Source: JACMLC01 sp963720235
Lineage (GTDB): Bacteria; Acidobacteriota; Blastocatellia; Pyrinomonadales; Pyrinomonadaceae
NCBI GenBank assembly: GCA_963720235.1
Contig: OY970389.1
Span: 4,216,001-4,280,000, forward strand
Reading direction: 5' to 3'
Length of the DNA stretch: 64,000 nucleotides
In this document: in pieces, positions 43,033-52,618 of the stretch
Layout of the letters: each line of letters starts with the position of its first letter
Numbering within the stretch: the stretch's first letter is position 1
Translations under genes and position numbers: made by a program
The notes under the pieces: generated by a model
What the model was told of the DNA's origin: nothing
What the model saw: the letters and a program-made list of their open reading frames with translations, nothing else
Database searches by the model: none

Positions 43033-44853
43033 ATGAGCACGAAGCCACAGCAAAACTGCTATTCCTTTGGCCCATTTTTGCTGGACACACGCGAGCGCGT
43101 TCTGCTGCGCGACGGCGAGATTGTGCCTTTGACTGCAAAGGTCTTTGAGACTCTGGTGGTGCTGGTCGAGAACAACGGCCACGCGCTGGAAAAAGAGGAA
43201 CTCATCAAGACCATCTGGCCCGACACTTTTGTAGAGGAAGGCAACCTGACACAGAATGTCTCGCGCCTGCGCAAAGTGCTCGGCGAAGATTACATCGAGA
43301 CGCTGCCGCGACGCGGTTATCGCTTCACAGCCGACGTGAGCGAGATAGAGCCTGAGAGCATGGAGACGATTGTGCGCCGCAAACGCACGCGCGCGCGCAT
43401 CACCATCACAGAAGAGCTTGACGCAGAGGATGAAGCGGAAGCTCCTGCGGCTCTGCCTGAAACCAGCACGGCTATGAAATCCATTGCCGTGCTTCCCTTT
43501 ATGACCTTAGGCATCGGGCCTGAGAGCGAGTACTTAGGATTAGGATTGGCGGACGCTCTTATCACACAACTCGGCAACACGCGGCAGATGGCCGTGCGCC
43601 CGACGAGCGCGGTCAGGCAGTATGTGGACGCGCGGCAGGATTCGGCGCAGATAGGGCGCGACCTGCGCGTCGGGGCTGTGCTCGAAGGAAGCTTGCAGAT
43701 GTCAGGAGAGCGACTTCGCATCACAGTGCAGCTTGTCAGCGTAAGCGAGGAAGCGCCGCTCTGGGCAGAGAAATTCAATATTGCTTTTACAGACATCTTC
43801 GAGGTGCAGGACGCGATTGCCGAGCAGGTCTCAAAAGCTCTGATGCTCAAACTGAACGAGCAAGAGCGCGAGCGTCTGATGCGCCGTTACACGGAGAACA
43901 CGGAAGCCTACAAGGCTTATCTCAAGGGCCGTTACTTCTGGAACCGTCGCAACCTCGAAGGCTTTCAGAAGGCCATCGAGTATTTCAATTCTGCCATCAA
44001 GCAAGACCCGACTTATGCGCTGGCCCACGCCGGTCTGGCGGATGCCTATAACAGCCTTCCCATCTGGGGCGAGGTCACTTCCAGGGAATCATGCCCGCGA
44101 GGCAAAGCCGCGGCCAGACTCGCGCTGGAATCAGACCCGACGCTCGCAGAAGCGCATGCCTCTCTGGGCTATGCCATCATGCATCACGACTGGGATTTTG
44201 CAGAGGCCGAACGCTCTTATCGCCGCGCGCTGGAACTTAATCCGAACTACGCGACGGCGCGCCAGTGGTACGCCAAGCTGCTGGTCGCGCTCGAACGCAC
44301 GGACGAAGCCATTGCGGAGATGAAACTGGCGCAGGAGCTTGACCCGCTCTCGCTGATGGTCAATACGGCAGTCGGCGGGCCTTACCTCTATTCGGGCCAG
44401 TATGATTTGGCGATTAAGCAGTTTCGCAAAGTCCTTGAGCTTGACCCGGATTTCGTTCCGGCCATCTATTCGATTGGTGTCTGCTACACATGGAAGCAGA
44501 TGCACGAGGAAGCGATTGCCGCGCACAGGAAAGTCCTTGAGCTTTCGGGCGAACACTCGTTCGCGCTCGCGGGACTGGCAGCCACTTACGCCGTTGCCGG
44601 ACGCCGCGCGGAAGCAGAGAGCACTCTTGAACGCCTGCTCGAAATCTCGCGCCAACGCCATGTCATAACCTATGGCCTCGCAGCCATCTATGCCAGTCTC
44701 GGCGACAAAGACAGAGCCTTCGAGTGGCTCGAAACTTCATACGAGGAACGCGACGGCCATCTCGTTGACCTCAAAATCGAACCCTTCTTCGCGCCCCTGC
44801 GCGACGACCCGCGCTACACAGACCTGATGCGCCGCGTCGGCCTCAAGGAATAA
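43033..44853 (+). CDS. wHTH DNA-binding protein with TolB-N-like and TPR domains
   Basis: The 606-residue product starts at 43033 with GGAAAG upstream. Residues about 8-100 form an OmpR/CadC-type winged helix (LTAKVFETLVVLVEN...EEGNLTQNVSRLRKVLGED). A TolB-N-like alpha/beta segment follows (SIAVLPFMTLGIGPESEYLGLGLADALITQL), then TPR repeats to the C-terminus. No membrane helix is obvious, so it may be cytosolic. It is probably a transcription regulator; its signal is unknown. It shares the C-terminal half with the larger gene at 45815. Confidence 0.88.
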   Translation: MSTKPQQNCYSFGPFLLDTRERVLLRDGEIVPLTAKVFETLVVLVENNGHALEKEELIKTIWPDTFVEEGNLTQNVSRLRKVLGEDYIETLPRRGYRFTADVSEIEPESMETIVRRKRTRARITITEELDAEDEAEAPAALPETSTAMKSIAVLPFMTLGIGPESEYLGLGLADALITQLGNTRQMAVRPTSAVRQYVDARQDSAQIGRDLRVGAVLEGSLQMSGERLRITVQLVSVSEEAPLWAEKFNIAFTDIFEVQDAIAEQVSKALMLKLNEQERERLMRRYTENTEAYKAYLKGRYFWNRRNLEGFQKAIEYFNSAIKQDPTYALAHAGLADAYNSLPIWGEVTSRESCPRGKAAARLALESDPTLAEAHASLGYAIMHHDWDFAEAERSYRRALELNPNYATARQWYAKLLVALERTDEAIAEMKLAQELDPLSLMVNTAVGGPYLYSGQYDLAIKQFRKVLELDPDFVPAIYSIGVCYTWKQMHEEAIAAHRKVLELSGEHSFALAGLAATYAVAGRRAEAESTLERLLEISRQRHVITYGLAAIYASLGDKDRAFEWLETSYEERDGHLVDLKIEPFFAPLRDDPRYTDLMRRVGLKE

Positions 44854-44908
44854 TTAATCACCTCTGAAATCTCAAATCTGAAATCTCAAATCTGAAATTC
44901 TTCTGCGG

Positions 44909-45646
44909 TTAATTCTTTCCATCGTTTTTGATAAAGCCGTAAACTAAAACTCCGTTCACGTCTCCGACCTGGCGGCGGCGGAATTTGTATTTATTTTTTG
45001 AGGTTTGCTCGGCAATGACGTAATCGGTGTGACATTGAAGGCAGGACTCGTTGGCGGCGCGGACGGGGCGCGCGACGTAAGACCAGTTGCCGATGCTGAA
45101 TTCGTAGTGATTCCGGTTGGGGCTTGTGGGTGTCTCAAATTCACGGAAGGCATGCTTTACTTCCTTGAGCAGCGTGTCAGGTTTCTGCATCTCCTTCTCT
45201 TTGAGATTGCCGGTCACGGAGATTGGCCTGTTCAAGCGATAGTTGACATTAAATTCCTTGCGCTCTTTGCCTTTGACCACTAATGGCTGTGTGCGCCGCC
45301 CGAAGAGATAGATGTCAACCTTCCAGCCATTGTTGACAAAATCCCCGACGCTCTTTCTCTCTTCTTCATCTTCCGGCACAAACACTCGCAGGTGCGGGTT
45401 GGGTTTGAAAGCTGGCTCAATACGAGCTATGCCAAAGAACGGTTTTGTGAGAAAGCGTTGTTGCACCGCTTTATCAAACCTGTCAATCAAAGCAAGCTCA
45501 GGCTTTGGATTTGATTTGATTTCTTTATCTGTTAAAGCTACGCGGGCATGGCTCGCAGACGGCTTGACCATCTCTGCGTTGAACAAAGCAGAGGCCGAGA
45601 GCATCCATAACACGCAAGCTATCAGTTTTACTTTCCGTGTGGTCAA
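44909..45646 (-). CDS. Exported monoheme c-type protein (Tll0287/DUF3365-like)
   Basis: The start is set at the TTG at 45646 because AGGA lies 8 nt before it; a TTG at 45661 is the alternative. The 245-residue product has a signal-like N-terminus (VKLIACVLWMLSASALF) and one CxxCH heme site, SCLQCHTDY (about residues 202-206), near the C-terminus, which ends GDVNGVLVYGF. The layout resembles DUF3365/Tll0287-type sensor domains with a single heme. It is probably periplasmic. It is divergent from the large regulator at 45815, suggesting it could inform or be controlled by it (inference). Confidence 0.6.
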   Translation of the reverse strand: MTTRKVKLIACVLWMLSASALFNAEMVKPSASHARVALTDKEIKSNPKPELALIDRFDKAVQQRFLTKPFFGIARIEPAFKPNPHLRVFVPEDEEERKSVGDFVNNGWKVDIYLFGRRTQPLVVKGKERKEFNVNYRLNRPISVTGNLKEKEMQKPDTLLKEVKHAFREFETPTSPNRNHYEFSIGNWSYVARPVRAANESCLQCHTDYVIAEQTSKNKYKFRRRQVGDVNGVLVYGFIKNDGKN

Positions 45647-45814
45647 GGCATGTGTCCTCAATTTTTGATTGCAGCTTATCAGAATTGATGGTCAGACCGG
45701 CAGGGCAGTTGCTTTGTGCGCTCGTTGTAGAAAAATTTTTGGCTGCGTCACGCTGGCCCAAAAGGTGTTACAATCCGCAGCCTTGATAGAAGCCTCTCGT
45801 TAAACTTCAACCGG

Positions 45815-48800
45815 ATGGGCAAGCGCGCAGAATACTTTTACGAGTTTGGCCCCTTCCGCCTCGATCCTGCGGAGCGTTTGCTGCTGCGCGCTGGAAAAGT
45901 CGTCCCGCTCACGCCAAAGCTTTTCGATACTCTGCTCGCGCTCGTTGAAAATAGCGGGCATGTCATGTTGAAGGACGACCTGCTTGAGCGCGTCTGGCCC
46001 GACAGTTTTGTCGAAGAAGGCAGCCTCACGCGCAATGTCTCGCACCTGCGCAAACTGTTAGGTGAAGATGCCAACGGGCGAGACTTTATCGAGACGCTGC
46101 CGAAGCGCGGCTATCGCTTTGCCGCAGAGGTCGCGCAGGTCGGCAATCTCGAAACGGATTTGATTGTGCGCCGACGCACGCGCGCGCACATCGTCACGCA
46201 CGAAGAAGAAGTTGATGAAGACGCGACCGATGACGCTCTGTTGGGCGCAGGCGCGAGACAACTTCCAGTCGCGTTGGATGCCGCGCTGCTTGAGCTGCTC
46301 GCAAGCCGTCCCAACAATCTTTCAGCGCAACCTTTGCAACTCATCGGGCGCGAAACGGAAGTTAGCGAAGCTCTGGCCCTTTTTGAGCAAGACGAAGTGC
46401 GGTTGCTGACTCTGACAGGGCCGGGCGGGACTGGCAAAACGCGGCTCGCTCTGCATCTGGCGACGCGCCTTCTGGAATCATTTAAAGATGGCGTCTTCTT
46501 CATAGACCTTGCGCCGCTCAGCGATGCAGAGCTTGTGGCTTCGACCATCGCGCAAAGTCTCGGCCTCAAGGAGAGCGGCGCATCTTCGATGTCCGAGAGC
46601 CTCAAGCAGTTTTTAAGAGGCAAGCAAATGCTGCTCGTCCTCGACAACTTTGAACAGGTGCTTGCGGCGTCATCGCTTGTCACAAAGCTTCTCCTGTCCT
46701 GCACGAAGTTGAAAGTTTTAGTCACGAGCCGCGCGCCTTTGCGCGTCGCGTCCGAGCAAGAGTTTCCAGTCCAGCCGCTTGCGCTGCCTGACACTGCGCG
46801 GCAATCATCCGCAGCAGAGTTAGCAGCAAATCCATCCGTCAGGTTATTCGTCGAGCGTGCGCGCGCTGTTCAGTCAGGCTTTCAGTTGACGGAGGCGAAC
46901 GCGCAGGCCCTTATCCAGATTTGCATTCGTCTTGATGGATTGCCACTCGCGCTTGAGTTGGCCGCCGCGCGGATACGATTGCTGCCGCCCGCGCCTCTGC
47001 TCGCGCGCCTCGAAACCCGTCTCAAACTTTTGACGAGCGGAGCAGAGGATGCGCCCGCGCGTCATCAGACAATGCGCGGGACGATTGCGTGGAGCTATGA
47101 CCTTTTGAGCGAGGGAGAGCAGAGATTGTTTCGCAGGCTCTCTGTTTTTGTCGGCGGGTTGACGATTGATGAAGCGGAAGCTGTTTGTAATGCCGCGGGC
47201 GATTTGGTGATAGATATCTTCAACGGGCTGACTTCGCTTCTTGATAACAGCTTGCTTCGCAAAGTTGAGTTGGGCGAGAACGAGCCGCGCTTTAAGATGC
47301 TCGAAACTGTGCGCGAGTACGGGCTTGAGCGGCTGGCCGAAAGCGGCGAGTCAGAGTCTCTGCAAAAGCATTACGCAGACTTTTTCGTGCGGCTGGCAGA
47401 AGAGGCGCAGCCGGAATTGAGCGGCGCGCGGCAGGCCGAGTGGCTTGAGAAATTGGGCCACGAGCATGACAACTTTCGCGCGGTACTGGAATGGGCTTTC
47501 ACACACAACGCCGAAGCGGCGTTGCGTATCACGCGCTCGCTCTGGCAATTCTGGTTCGTGCGCGGCCACTTGACGGAAGGCAGCATGCTTCTCAAGCGCA
47601 CCTTTGCAGTGCGCTGCGATAGTCTGCCCGATGTGCGCGGCAAAGCTCTGGTGGGCGCAGGATTTCTTGAACGCCTGCGCGGTGACCTCGTGGCCTCGCG
47701 CGCCTACTTTGAAGAAGCTGAGACAATCGGGCGCAAGCTTAATGATGCGGATTTGATTTCCAGCTCGCTCAACGGGCTAGGCATCCTCGCGGGCGCGGCG
47801 CATGACTACAACGCGGGCCGCGTTTATCTCGAAGAAGGTCTCGCGGTCAGCCGCGCGGCTTGCAATAAAAGATTCGTCGGCTTGCTGCTCAATAATCTTG
47901 GAGAGAACGCGCGCAATCGCGGCGACTTTGAAGGCGCGCGTAAACTTTATGAAGAAGGTCTTGCCATTCAGCGCGAGATTGGCAACAAACGCATCATCGC
48001 TATCGGCCTCGGCAATCTGGGCCGCGTCGCCTACCATCAGGGCCAGTACGCAGCCGCGCGCACATATTACGCGGAGAGCATGACGCTCAATCGTGAGCTT
48101 GGCGACCAGCACAGCATCGCCGGCTTGCTCGACGGCTTTGCTGGACTTGCCCTGAGAAATAAGCACGGCGAGCGAGCGGCGCAGCTTTTGGGCGCAGCCA
48201 CTTCTTTGCGCGAGTCCGTCGGCTCGGACATAGACAGCGCAGACCTCTCTTTCAACCAGCGCATCATGTCGGACGTGCGCGCGACATTGAGCGCACAAGC
48301 ATTCAACAAAGCCTTTGCAGAAGGCAGGGCGATGACGTTTGAGCAGGCAGTCGTGCGCGCTTCCGAAAGCGAGACTGCGACACAGGCTTCCGATAGCTTC
48401 GGAGTCCACACGCTGGCCGTGCTTCCCTTTCGTACTTTCACAGAGGGCGCGGGAGATTATCTTGGGCTCGGACTGACAGACGCACTGATTACACAACTCG
48501 GCAACACGCGCCAGATTGTCGTGCGCCCGACGAGCGCGGTGCGTAAATATGCAGAAGCGTGCACGGATTCTGTCACAGCCGGAAGCGAACTTGGAGTGGA
48601 TGCCGTGCTCGAAGGCAGCATCCAGCGCGCGGGCGAGCGTTTAAGGGTGACTGTGCAGATGGTCAGCGTGCGCGGCGGCGCGCAGATGTGGGCGGACAAA
48701 TTTGAAGTCGAGAAGACGGACATCTTTGCCGTGCAGGATTCCATCGCGGAGCAGGTCGCGCGCGCTCTCGCGCTCAAGCTGAGCGGACGAGAGCGCAAGC

Positions 48801-49780
48801 TTTTGACCAAACGCTACACGGAGAACGTCGAGGCTTATCAAAAATATCTTAAAGGGCGTTACTTCTGGAACAAGAGGAGTGTCGAAGGATTCAAAAAATC
48901 CATAGAGTATTTCGAGCAGACGATTGAGATAGACCCGACCTACGCACTCGCCTTTGCGGGCCTCGCGGATTGTTACAACCTGCTGCCGCACTGGGGCGTG
49001 CTTTCCTCCAAAGCATGTTACCCGCGCGCGAAAGCCGCCGCGACTAGAGCTTTGGAGATTGATGACGAACTCGCAGAGGGGCATGCTTCGCTCGGTTACG
49101 CGCGGCTCTATTACGATTGGGATTGGCCGGGCGCGAAAGAATCTCTGCTGCGCGCGATTGAGCTCAAGCCGAACTACGGCAGCGCGCGCCAGTGGCACGC
49201 GGGCGGGCTCGCGGCTCTGGGCCAATTCGATGAAGCACTGGTTGAGATGACACTGGCTTTAGAGCTTGACCCGCTCTCTTTGAGCATCAGTGAAAACATG
49301 GGAGTGCTGCTGTATCTGGCTCGCCGCTACGAGCAGGCCATCGCGCAGATGCGCAGCACGCTCGAAGTCGCTCCGCAACTCGCAATCGTTCACTGCGACA
49401 TAGGCTATTGTTACGAGCAGTTGGGCAAGCGCGCGGAATCTATCAAAGAGTTTGAGAAGGCTGCTGAGATTGCCTGCGGCAACACGCGCATCTTGAGCGG
49501 GCTCGGCCAAGCCTACGCGGTTGCAGGAGAGAGAGACAAAGCCTTGCGGATTATTGAAGAGTTGCATCAGCTTTCCGCGCAGGAATACGTCTCGCCATAC
49601 AGCTTTGCTCTCATCTACATCGGACTCGGAGAGAAAGACGAGGCATTTGCGTGGCTCGACAAAGCATACGAGCAACGCTATCCCGGCCTTGTCTTTCTCG
49701 GAGTTGACCCGGAGATGGACAGCCTGCGTTCCGATTCGCGTTTCCAAAATTTGCTCAATCGCGTCGGCCTCGCAGGTTAA
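45815..49780 (+). CDS. wHTH / STAND ATPase / TPR / TolB-N-like / TPR regulator
   Basis: The 1321-residue product starts MGKRAEYFYEFGPFRLDPAERLLLR. An OmpR-type winged helix lies at about 5-100 and a STAND/NB-ARC-like ATPase at about 165-470, with Walker A GPGGTGKT, Walker B LLVLDNFEQ and an LP-rich motif GLPLALELAAARI. A middle TPR region (about 560-820) follows, then a TolB-N-like segment (LAVLPFRTFTEGAGDYLGLGL) and a C-terminal TPR array. It has the layout of a signal-integrating transcription regulator. The ribosome site is weak. Relative to the protein at 43033 it carries an extra ATPase and TPR block between the same flanking domains. Confidence 0.9.
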   Translation: MGKRAEYFYEFGPFRLDPAERLLLRAGKVVPLTPKLFDTLLALVENSGHVMLKDDLLERVWPDSFVEEGSLTRNVSHLRKLLGEDANGRDFIETLPKRGYRFAAEVAQVGNLETDLIVRRRTRAHIVTHEEEVDEDATDDALLGAGARQLPVALDAALLELLASRPNNLSAQPLQLIGRETEVSEALALFEQDEVRLLTLTGPGGTGKTRLALHLATRLLESFKDGVFFIDLAPLSDAELVASTIAQSLGLKESGASSMSESLKQFLRGKQMLLVLDNFEQVLAASSLVTKLLLSCTKLKVLVTSRAPLRVASEQEFPVQPLALPDTARQSSAAELAANPSVRLFVERARAVQSGFQLTEANAQALIQICIRLDGLPLALELAAARIRLLPPAPLLARLETRLKLLTSGAEDAPARHQTMRGTIAWSYDLLSEGEQRLFRRLSVFVGGLTIDEAEAVCNAAGDLVIDIFNGLTSLLDNSLLRKVELGENEPRFKMLETVREYGLERLAESGESESLQKHYADFFVRLAEEAQPELSGARQAEWLEKLGHEHDNFRAVLEWAFTHNAEAALRITRSLWQFWFVRGHLTEGSMLLKRTFAVRCDSLPDVRGKALVGAGFLERLRGDLVASRAYFEEAETIGRKLNDADLISSSLNGLGILAGAAHDYNAGRVYLEEGLAVSRAACNKRFVGLLLNNLGENARNRGDFEGARKLYEEGLAIQREIGNKRIIAIGLGNLGRVAYHQGQYAAARTYYAESMTLNRELGDQHSIAGLLDGFAGLALRNKHGERAAQLLGAATSLRESVGSDIDSADLSFNQRIMSDVRATLSAQAFNKAFAEGRAMTFEQAVVRASESETATQASDSFGVHTLAVLPFRTFTEGAGDYLGLGLTDALITQLGNTRQIVVRPTSAVRKYAEACTDSVTAGSELGVDAVLEGSIQRAGERLRVTVQMVSVRGGAQMWADKFEVEKTDIFAVQDSIAEQVARALALKLSGRERKLLTKRYTENVEAYQKYLKGRYFWNKRSVEGFKKSIEYFEQTIEIDPTYALAFAGLADCYNLLPHWGVLSSKACYPRAKAAATRALEIDDELAEGHASLGYARLYYDWDWPGAKESLLRAIELKPNYGSARQWHAGGLAALGQFDEALVEMTLALELDPLSLSISENMGVLLYLARRYEQAIAQMRSTLEVAPQLAIVHCDIGYCYEQLGKRAESIKEFEKAAEIACGNTRILSGLGQAYAVAGERDKALRIIEELHQLSAQEYVSPYSFALIYIGLGEKDEAFAWLDKAYEQRYPGLVFLGVDPEMDSLRSDSRFQNLLNRVGLAG

Positions 49781-49798
49781 TTAAAGCGAAAACATTTT

Positions 49799-49906
49799 CC
49801 CGCAAAGGCGCAAAGGCGCAAAGAAGAGAAGACGCAAAGAGTTGAATGACTCTTTATCTTGAAAGTTTTCTTGGCGTCTTTCTTTGCGCCTTTGCGCCTT
49901 TGCGGG
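49799..49906. repeat. Family A word-repeat hairpin, copy A5
   Basis: Perfect 27-bp arms (49799-49825 and 49880-49906). The centre, in reverse complement, carries AAGAAAACTTTCAAGATAA, related to A1, A2 and A6. It separates the large regulator and icd, both plus strand. Confidence 0.9.
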
Positions 49907-49917
49907 AGAATTTCTTT

Positions 49918-49946
49918 TTGACATCTATTGCCCAATCCCTTTAAGC
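49918..49946 (+). promoter_or_regulatory. Possible icd promoter
   Basis: A perfect -35 box, TTGACA (49918-49923), lies about 17 nt before a weak -10 region, TTAAGC (49941-49946). It follows the A5 hairpin immediately. Prediction only. Confidence 0.3.
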
Positions 49947-49989
49947 TCTCGCGGATAAGACAAAACCAGCGAAAGGCATTCTTTGCATC

Positions 49990-51435
49990 ATGTCGAACAA
50001 TGTTCCTATCACGGTCGCGCATGGCGACGGCATCGGCCCGGAGATTATGGCTGCGACGCTGCATATCTTGCAGGAAGCGGGCGCGCGTCTTGATATTGAG
50101 ACCATAGAGATTGGCGAAAAAGTTTATCTCGCGGGAAATTCTGCGGGCATCGCGCCAGAGGCTTGGGACTCTTTGCGCCGGACAAAAGTTTTCTTAAAAG
50201 CTCCGATTACAACGCCACAGGGCGGAGGCTACAAGAGCCTGAATGTCGCCGTGCGCAAGACTCTTGGCCTTTATGCAAACGTGCGCCCGTGCGTCTCTTA
50301 TCATCCGTTTGTAGAGACCAAGCATCCTGTCATGGATGTCGTCATCGTCCGCGAAAACGAGGAAGACCTCTATGCTGGCATAGAGTATCGCCAGACGGAT
50401 CAGGTCGAAGAATGCTTAAAGCTTATCTCGCGTCCCGGCTGCGAAAAGATTGTGCGCTACGCTTTCGAGTACGCGCGGCGCAACAATCGTCAGAAAGTCA
50501 CATGCTTTATCAAAGACAACATCATGAAGCAGACCGATGGACTCTTTCATAGAGTCTTTGATGAAATCGCTGCAGACTATACGGACATCACTGCTGACCA
50601 CTGGATTGTGGACATCGGCGCAGCCAAGCTCGCAGACACGCCTGAGAATTTCGATGTCGTTGTGATGCCGAATCTGTATGGAGATATTTTGTCGGACGTG
50701 GCCGCGCAGATTGCCGGCTCTGTCGGTCTCGCCGGCTCTGCCAACATAGGCGAGAACGTAGCCATGTTTGAAGCGATTCACGGCTCTGCTCCGCGACGCG
50801 CGGGACAAAACTTAGCGAATCCTTCCGGTCTCCTGCTCGGCGCAATCCTGATGCTGGTTCACATTAACCAGACGGACATAGCGGAGCGCGTGCACAATGC
50901 CTGGCTCCGCACGATTGAAGAAGGCTTGCACACTTATGACATTTACGCGGAAGGCGTGAGCAAAGAGAAAGTCGGGACGAAAGAGTTTGCCGAAGCAGTT
51001 GTTGCGCGTCTGGGCCAGAAGCCAGAGACTTTAAAAGCTGTCAGCTACAAAGCAGGCGAAGAGGGAGTCGAATCCAAACCGCTCATCAGCAATCGCCCGC
51101 CCGCGCAGAAAGACCTTGTCGGCGTTGATGTTTTTCTCGATTGGAACAAAGGCTCTGCGGACGAGCTTGGCTCAGCTTTGCAGGGCGTTGAGACACAAGG
51201 CCTGCGACTCGCTTTGATTAGCAATCGCGGCGTGGAGGTCTGGCCCAAAGGACAGCCCGATACCTTCTGCACAGATCACTGGCGTTGCCGCTATTTCGCA
51301 ACCGACGGCATGATCACACACGCGCAGATTGCCAGTTTGCTCGAACAAGTCTCCGCCGCCGGATTTGATTTTATCAAGATAGAAAACCTCTACAACTTTG
51401 ACGGCCAGCCGGGCTTCTCCGGCGCAAGCAAGTGA
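49990..51435 (+). CDS. icd: NADP-type isocitrate dehydrogenase, Thermus-like
   Basis: The 481-residue product oxidises isocitrate to 2-oxoglutarate in the TCA cycle. Motifs: AHGDGIGPEIM, NVRPCVSYHPFV, RENEEDLYAGIEYRQ, IKDNIMKQTDG and GSAPRRAGQNLANPSG. Its long C-terminal extension (about 135 residues beyond residue 345: LVGVDVFLDWN, LALISNRGVEVWP, FDGQPGFSGA) matches the Thermus thermophilus-type enzyme, not the shorter E. coli one. Cofactor use cannot be settled by eye. The purE start overlaps its stop by 1 nt (GTG at 51432 would overlap by 4), so the pair is coupled. Confidence 0.95.
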   Translation: MSNNVPITVAHGDGIGPEIMAATLHILQEAGARLDIETIEIGEKVYLAGNSAGIAPEAWDSLRRTKVFLKAPITTPQGGGYKSLNVAVRKTLGLYANVRPCVSYHPFVETKHPVMDVVIVRENEEDLYAGIEYRQTDQVEECLKLISRPGCEKIVRYAFEYARRNNRQKVTCFIKDNIMKQTDGLFHRVFDEIAADYTDITADHWIVDIGAAKLADTPENFDVVVMPNLYGDILSDVAAQIAGSVGLAGSANIGENVAMFEAIHGSAPRRAGQNLANPSGLLLGAILMLVHINQTDIAERVHNAWLRTIEEGLHTYDIYAEGVSKEKVGTKEFAEAVVARLGQKPETLKAVSYKAGEEGVESKPLISNRPPAQKDLVGVDVFLDWNKGSADELGSALQGVETQGLRLALISNRGVEVWPKGQPDTFCTDHWRCRYFATDGMITHAQIASLLEQVSAAGFDFIKIENLYNFDGQPGFSGASK

Positions 51436-51980
51436 TGAAAAAAAATAACAGGAAACAATCCACACAGAAATCGAAACCGGCGGCAGAAGCAACAACTTCG
51501 GAGACGCCATTGGTCGCAGTCATCATGGGCAGCAAGTCCGACTGGGAGACTATGCGACAGGCGGACGAGACGCTGACAAAGTTTGGCGTCCCGCACGAGT
51601 GTCGCGTGATGTCCGCGCATCGCACGCCCGCGCTGGCTATGGAGTTTGCTTCGGGCGCGGAAGCGCGCGGGCTGGAAGTCATCATCGCAGCAGCAGGAGG
51701 CGCGGCGCATCTCGCCGGAGTCATTGCCGCGCACACGTTGCTGCCAGTGCTCGGCGTTCCGATGAAGAGCGTGCTACAGGGATTGGACTCTTTGCTCTCG
51801 ACGGTGCAGATGCCGGGCGGCATTCCCGTCGGCACGCTCGCCATCGGCGAGGCCGGAGCCAAGAACGCAGCCCTGCTTGCCATTGCCATTCTCGCCAACA
51901 GTCGCCCCGAATTGAGAGAGCGGCTCAGAGAATTTCGCAGAGAGCAGGAGCAGAAAGTTCTCGAAGCAACGCTGCCTTAA
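51435..51980 (+). CDS. purE: N5-carboxyaminoimidazole ribonucleotide mutase
   Basis: The 181-residue product makes CAIR for purine synthesis. Family signatures are VIMGSKSDWETM, CRVMSAHRTP, AAAGGAAHLAGV and LLSTVQMPGGIPVGTLAIG. A charged N-terminal extension of about 25 residues is unusual but harmless in appearance. The ATG at 51435 is preceded by an in-frame GTG at 51432; the ATG is used here. No purK is adjacent. Confidence 0.95.
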   Translation: MKKNNRKQSTQKSKPAAEATTSETPLVAVIMGSKSDWETMRQADETLTKFGVPHECRVMSAHRTPALAMEFASGAEARGLEVIIAAAGGAAHLAGVIAAHTLLPVLGVPMKSVLQGLDSLLSTVQMPGGIPVGTLAIGEAGAKNAALLAIAILANSRPELRERLREFRREQEQKVLEATLP

Positions 51981-52066
51981 GAAATCAGCATCGCACGGGT
52001 AAGATTTTCAAAAAATTTCTCAAGCCTTTAACTCGTCCCGAACGTGTACCAGGCTCAAGGAGAACT

Positions 52067-52492
52067 ATGAAGAAAGCATACCTGATAACAATAGCCGTGC
52101 TGGCAATCTCGCTTCTCGCAGTGAGCCATATCAGTCAGGCTTCAATAGTCCTGCTCGCGCAGGAGCAGACCGAAAAGAAGAAAGATGAGCAAAAAGAGAA
52201 GGGCAAGTCTGATACAAAAATCTCCGGCGAGTTAGGAACACAGACCAATCCTGTGCGCTGCGACGACCCGAAAGGCGAGCGGCAGTATCTTAATCGTTTG
52301 CGCTGTGCGGATAACAACCGGCCTGTCTATTCACGCATCGGCAGTTTCGGCATCGGCCCGTATGGCAACATTCTTGACGGCTACAGTGTCAAGTGTGAAG
52401 GCAAGGATGAAGTAACAATCTTCATGGATATGTATCACGAAGATTATGTCGAGAAAGAAGCAGTGCCGGGATTTACCATCGTTGCCAAATAA
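52067..52492 (+). CDS. Small hypothetical envelope protein
   Basis: The 141-residue product has AAGGAG 4 nt before ATG and an N-terminal hydrophobic helix or signal (MKKAYLITIAVLAISLLAVS). A Glu/Lys-rich linker (EQTEKKKDEQKEKGK) follows, then a domain with three Cys (VRCDDPKGE, LRCADNN, SVKCEGKDE) that may form a disulfide. I do not recognise it. It stands alone between purE and a half family A element. Confidence 0.65.
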   Translation: MKKAYLITIAVLAISLLAVSHISQASIVLLAQEQTEKKKDEQKEKGKSDTKISGELGTQTNPVRCDDPKGERQYLNRLRCADNNRPVYSRIGSFGIGPYGNILDGYSVKCEGKDEVTIFMDMYHEDYVEKEAVPGFTIVAK

Positions 52493-52528
52493 TTATTCGC
52501 GTCGCTCCTGATGACAACGACGCCTGAG

Positions 52529-52605
52529 ACGCGAAGAAAGCTTTCAAGATAAGTAGAGCTTCAATTCCTTTGCGTGCTTTCTTTGCGTCTTTGCGGGAAA
52601 CTTTC
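52529..52605. repeat. Half-preserved family A element, copy A6
   Basis: The right arm CTTTGCGTCTTTGCGGG and the centre AAGAAAGCTTTCAAGATAA remain, while the left arm is degenerate. It aligns with A2 across the centre, which supports descent from a common element. Confidence 0.7.
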
Positions 52606-52618
52606 GTGCACTTCACCA

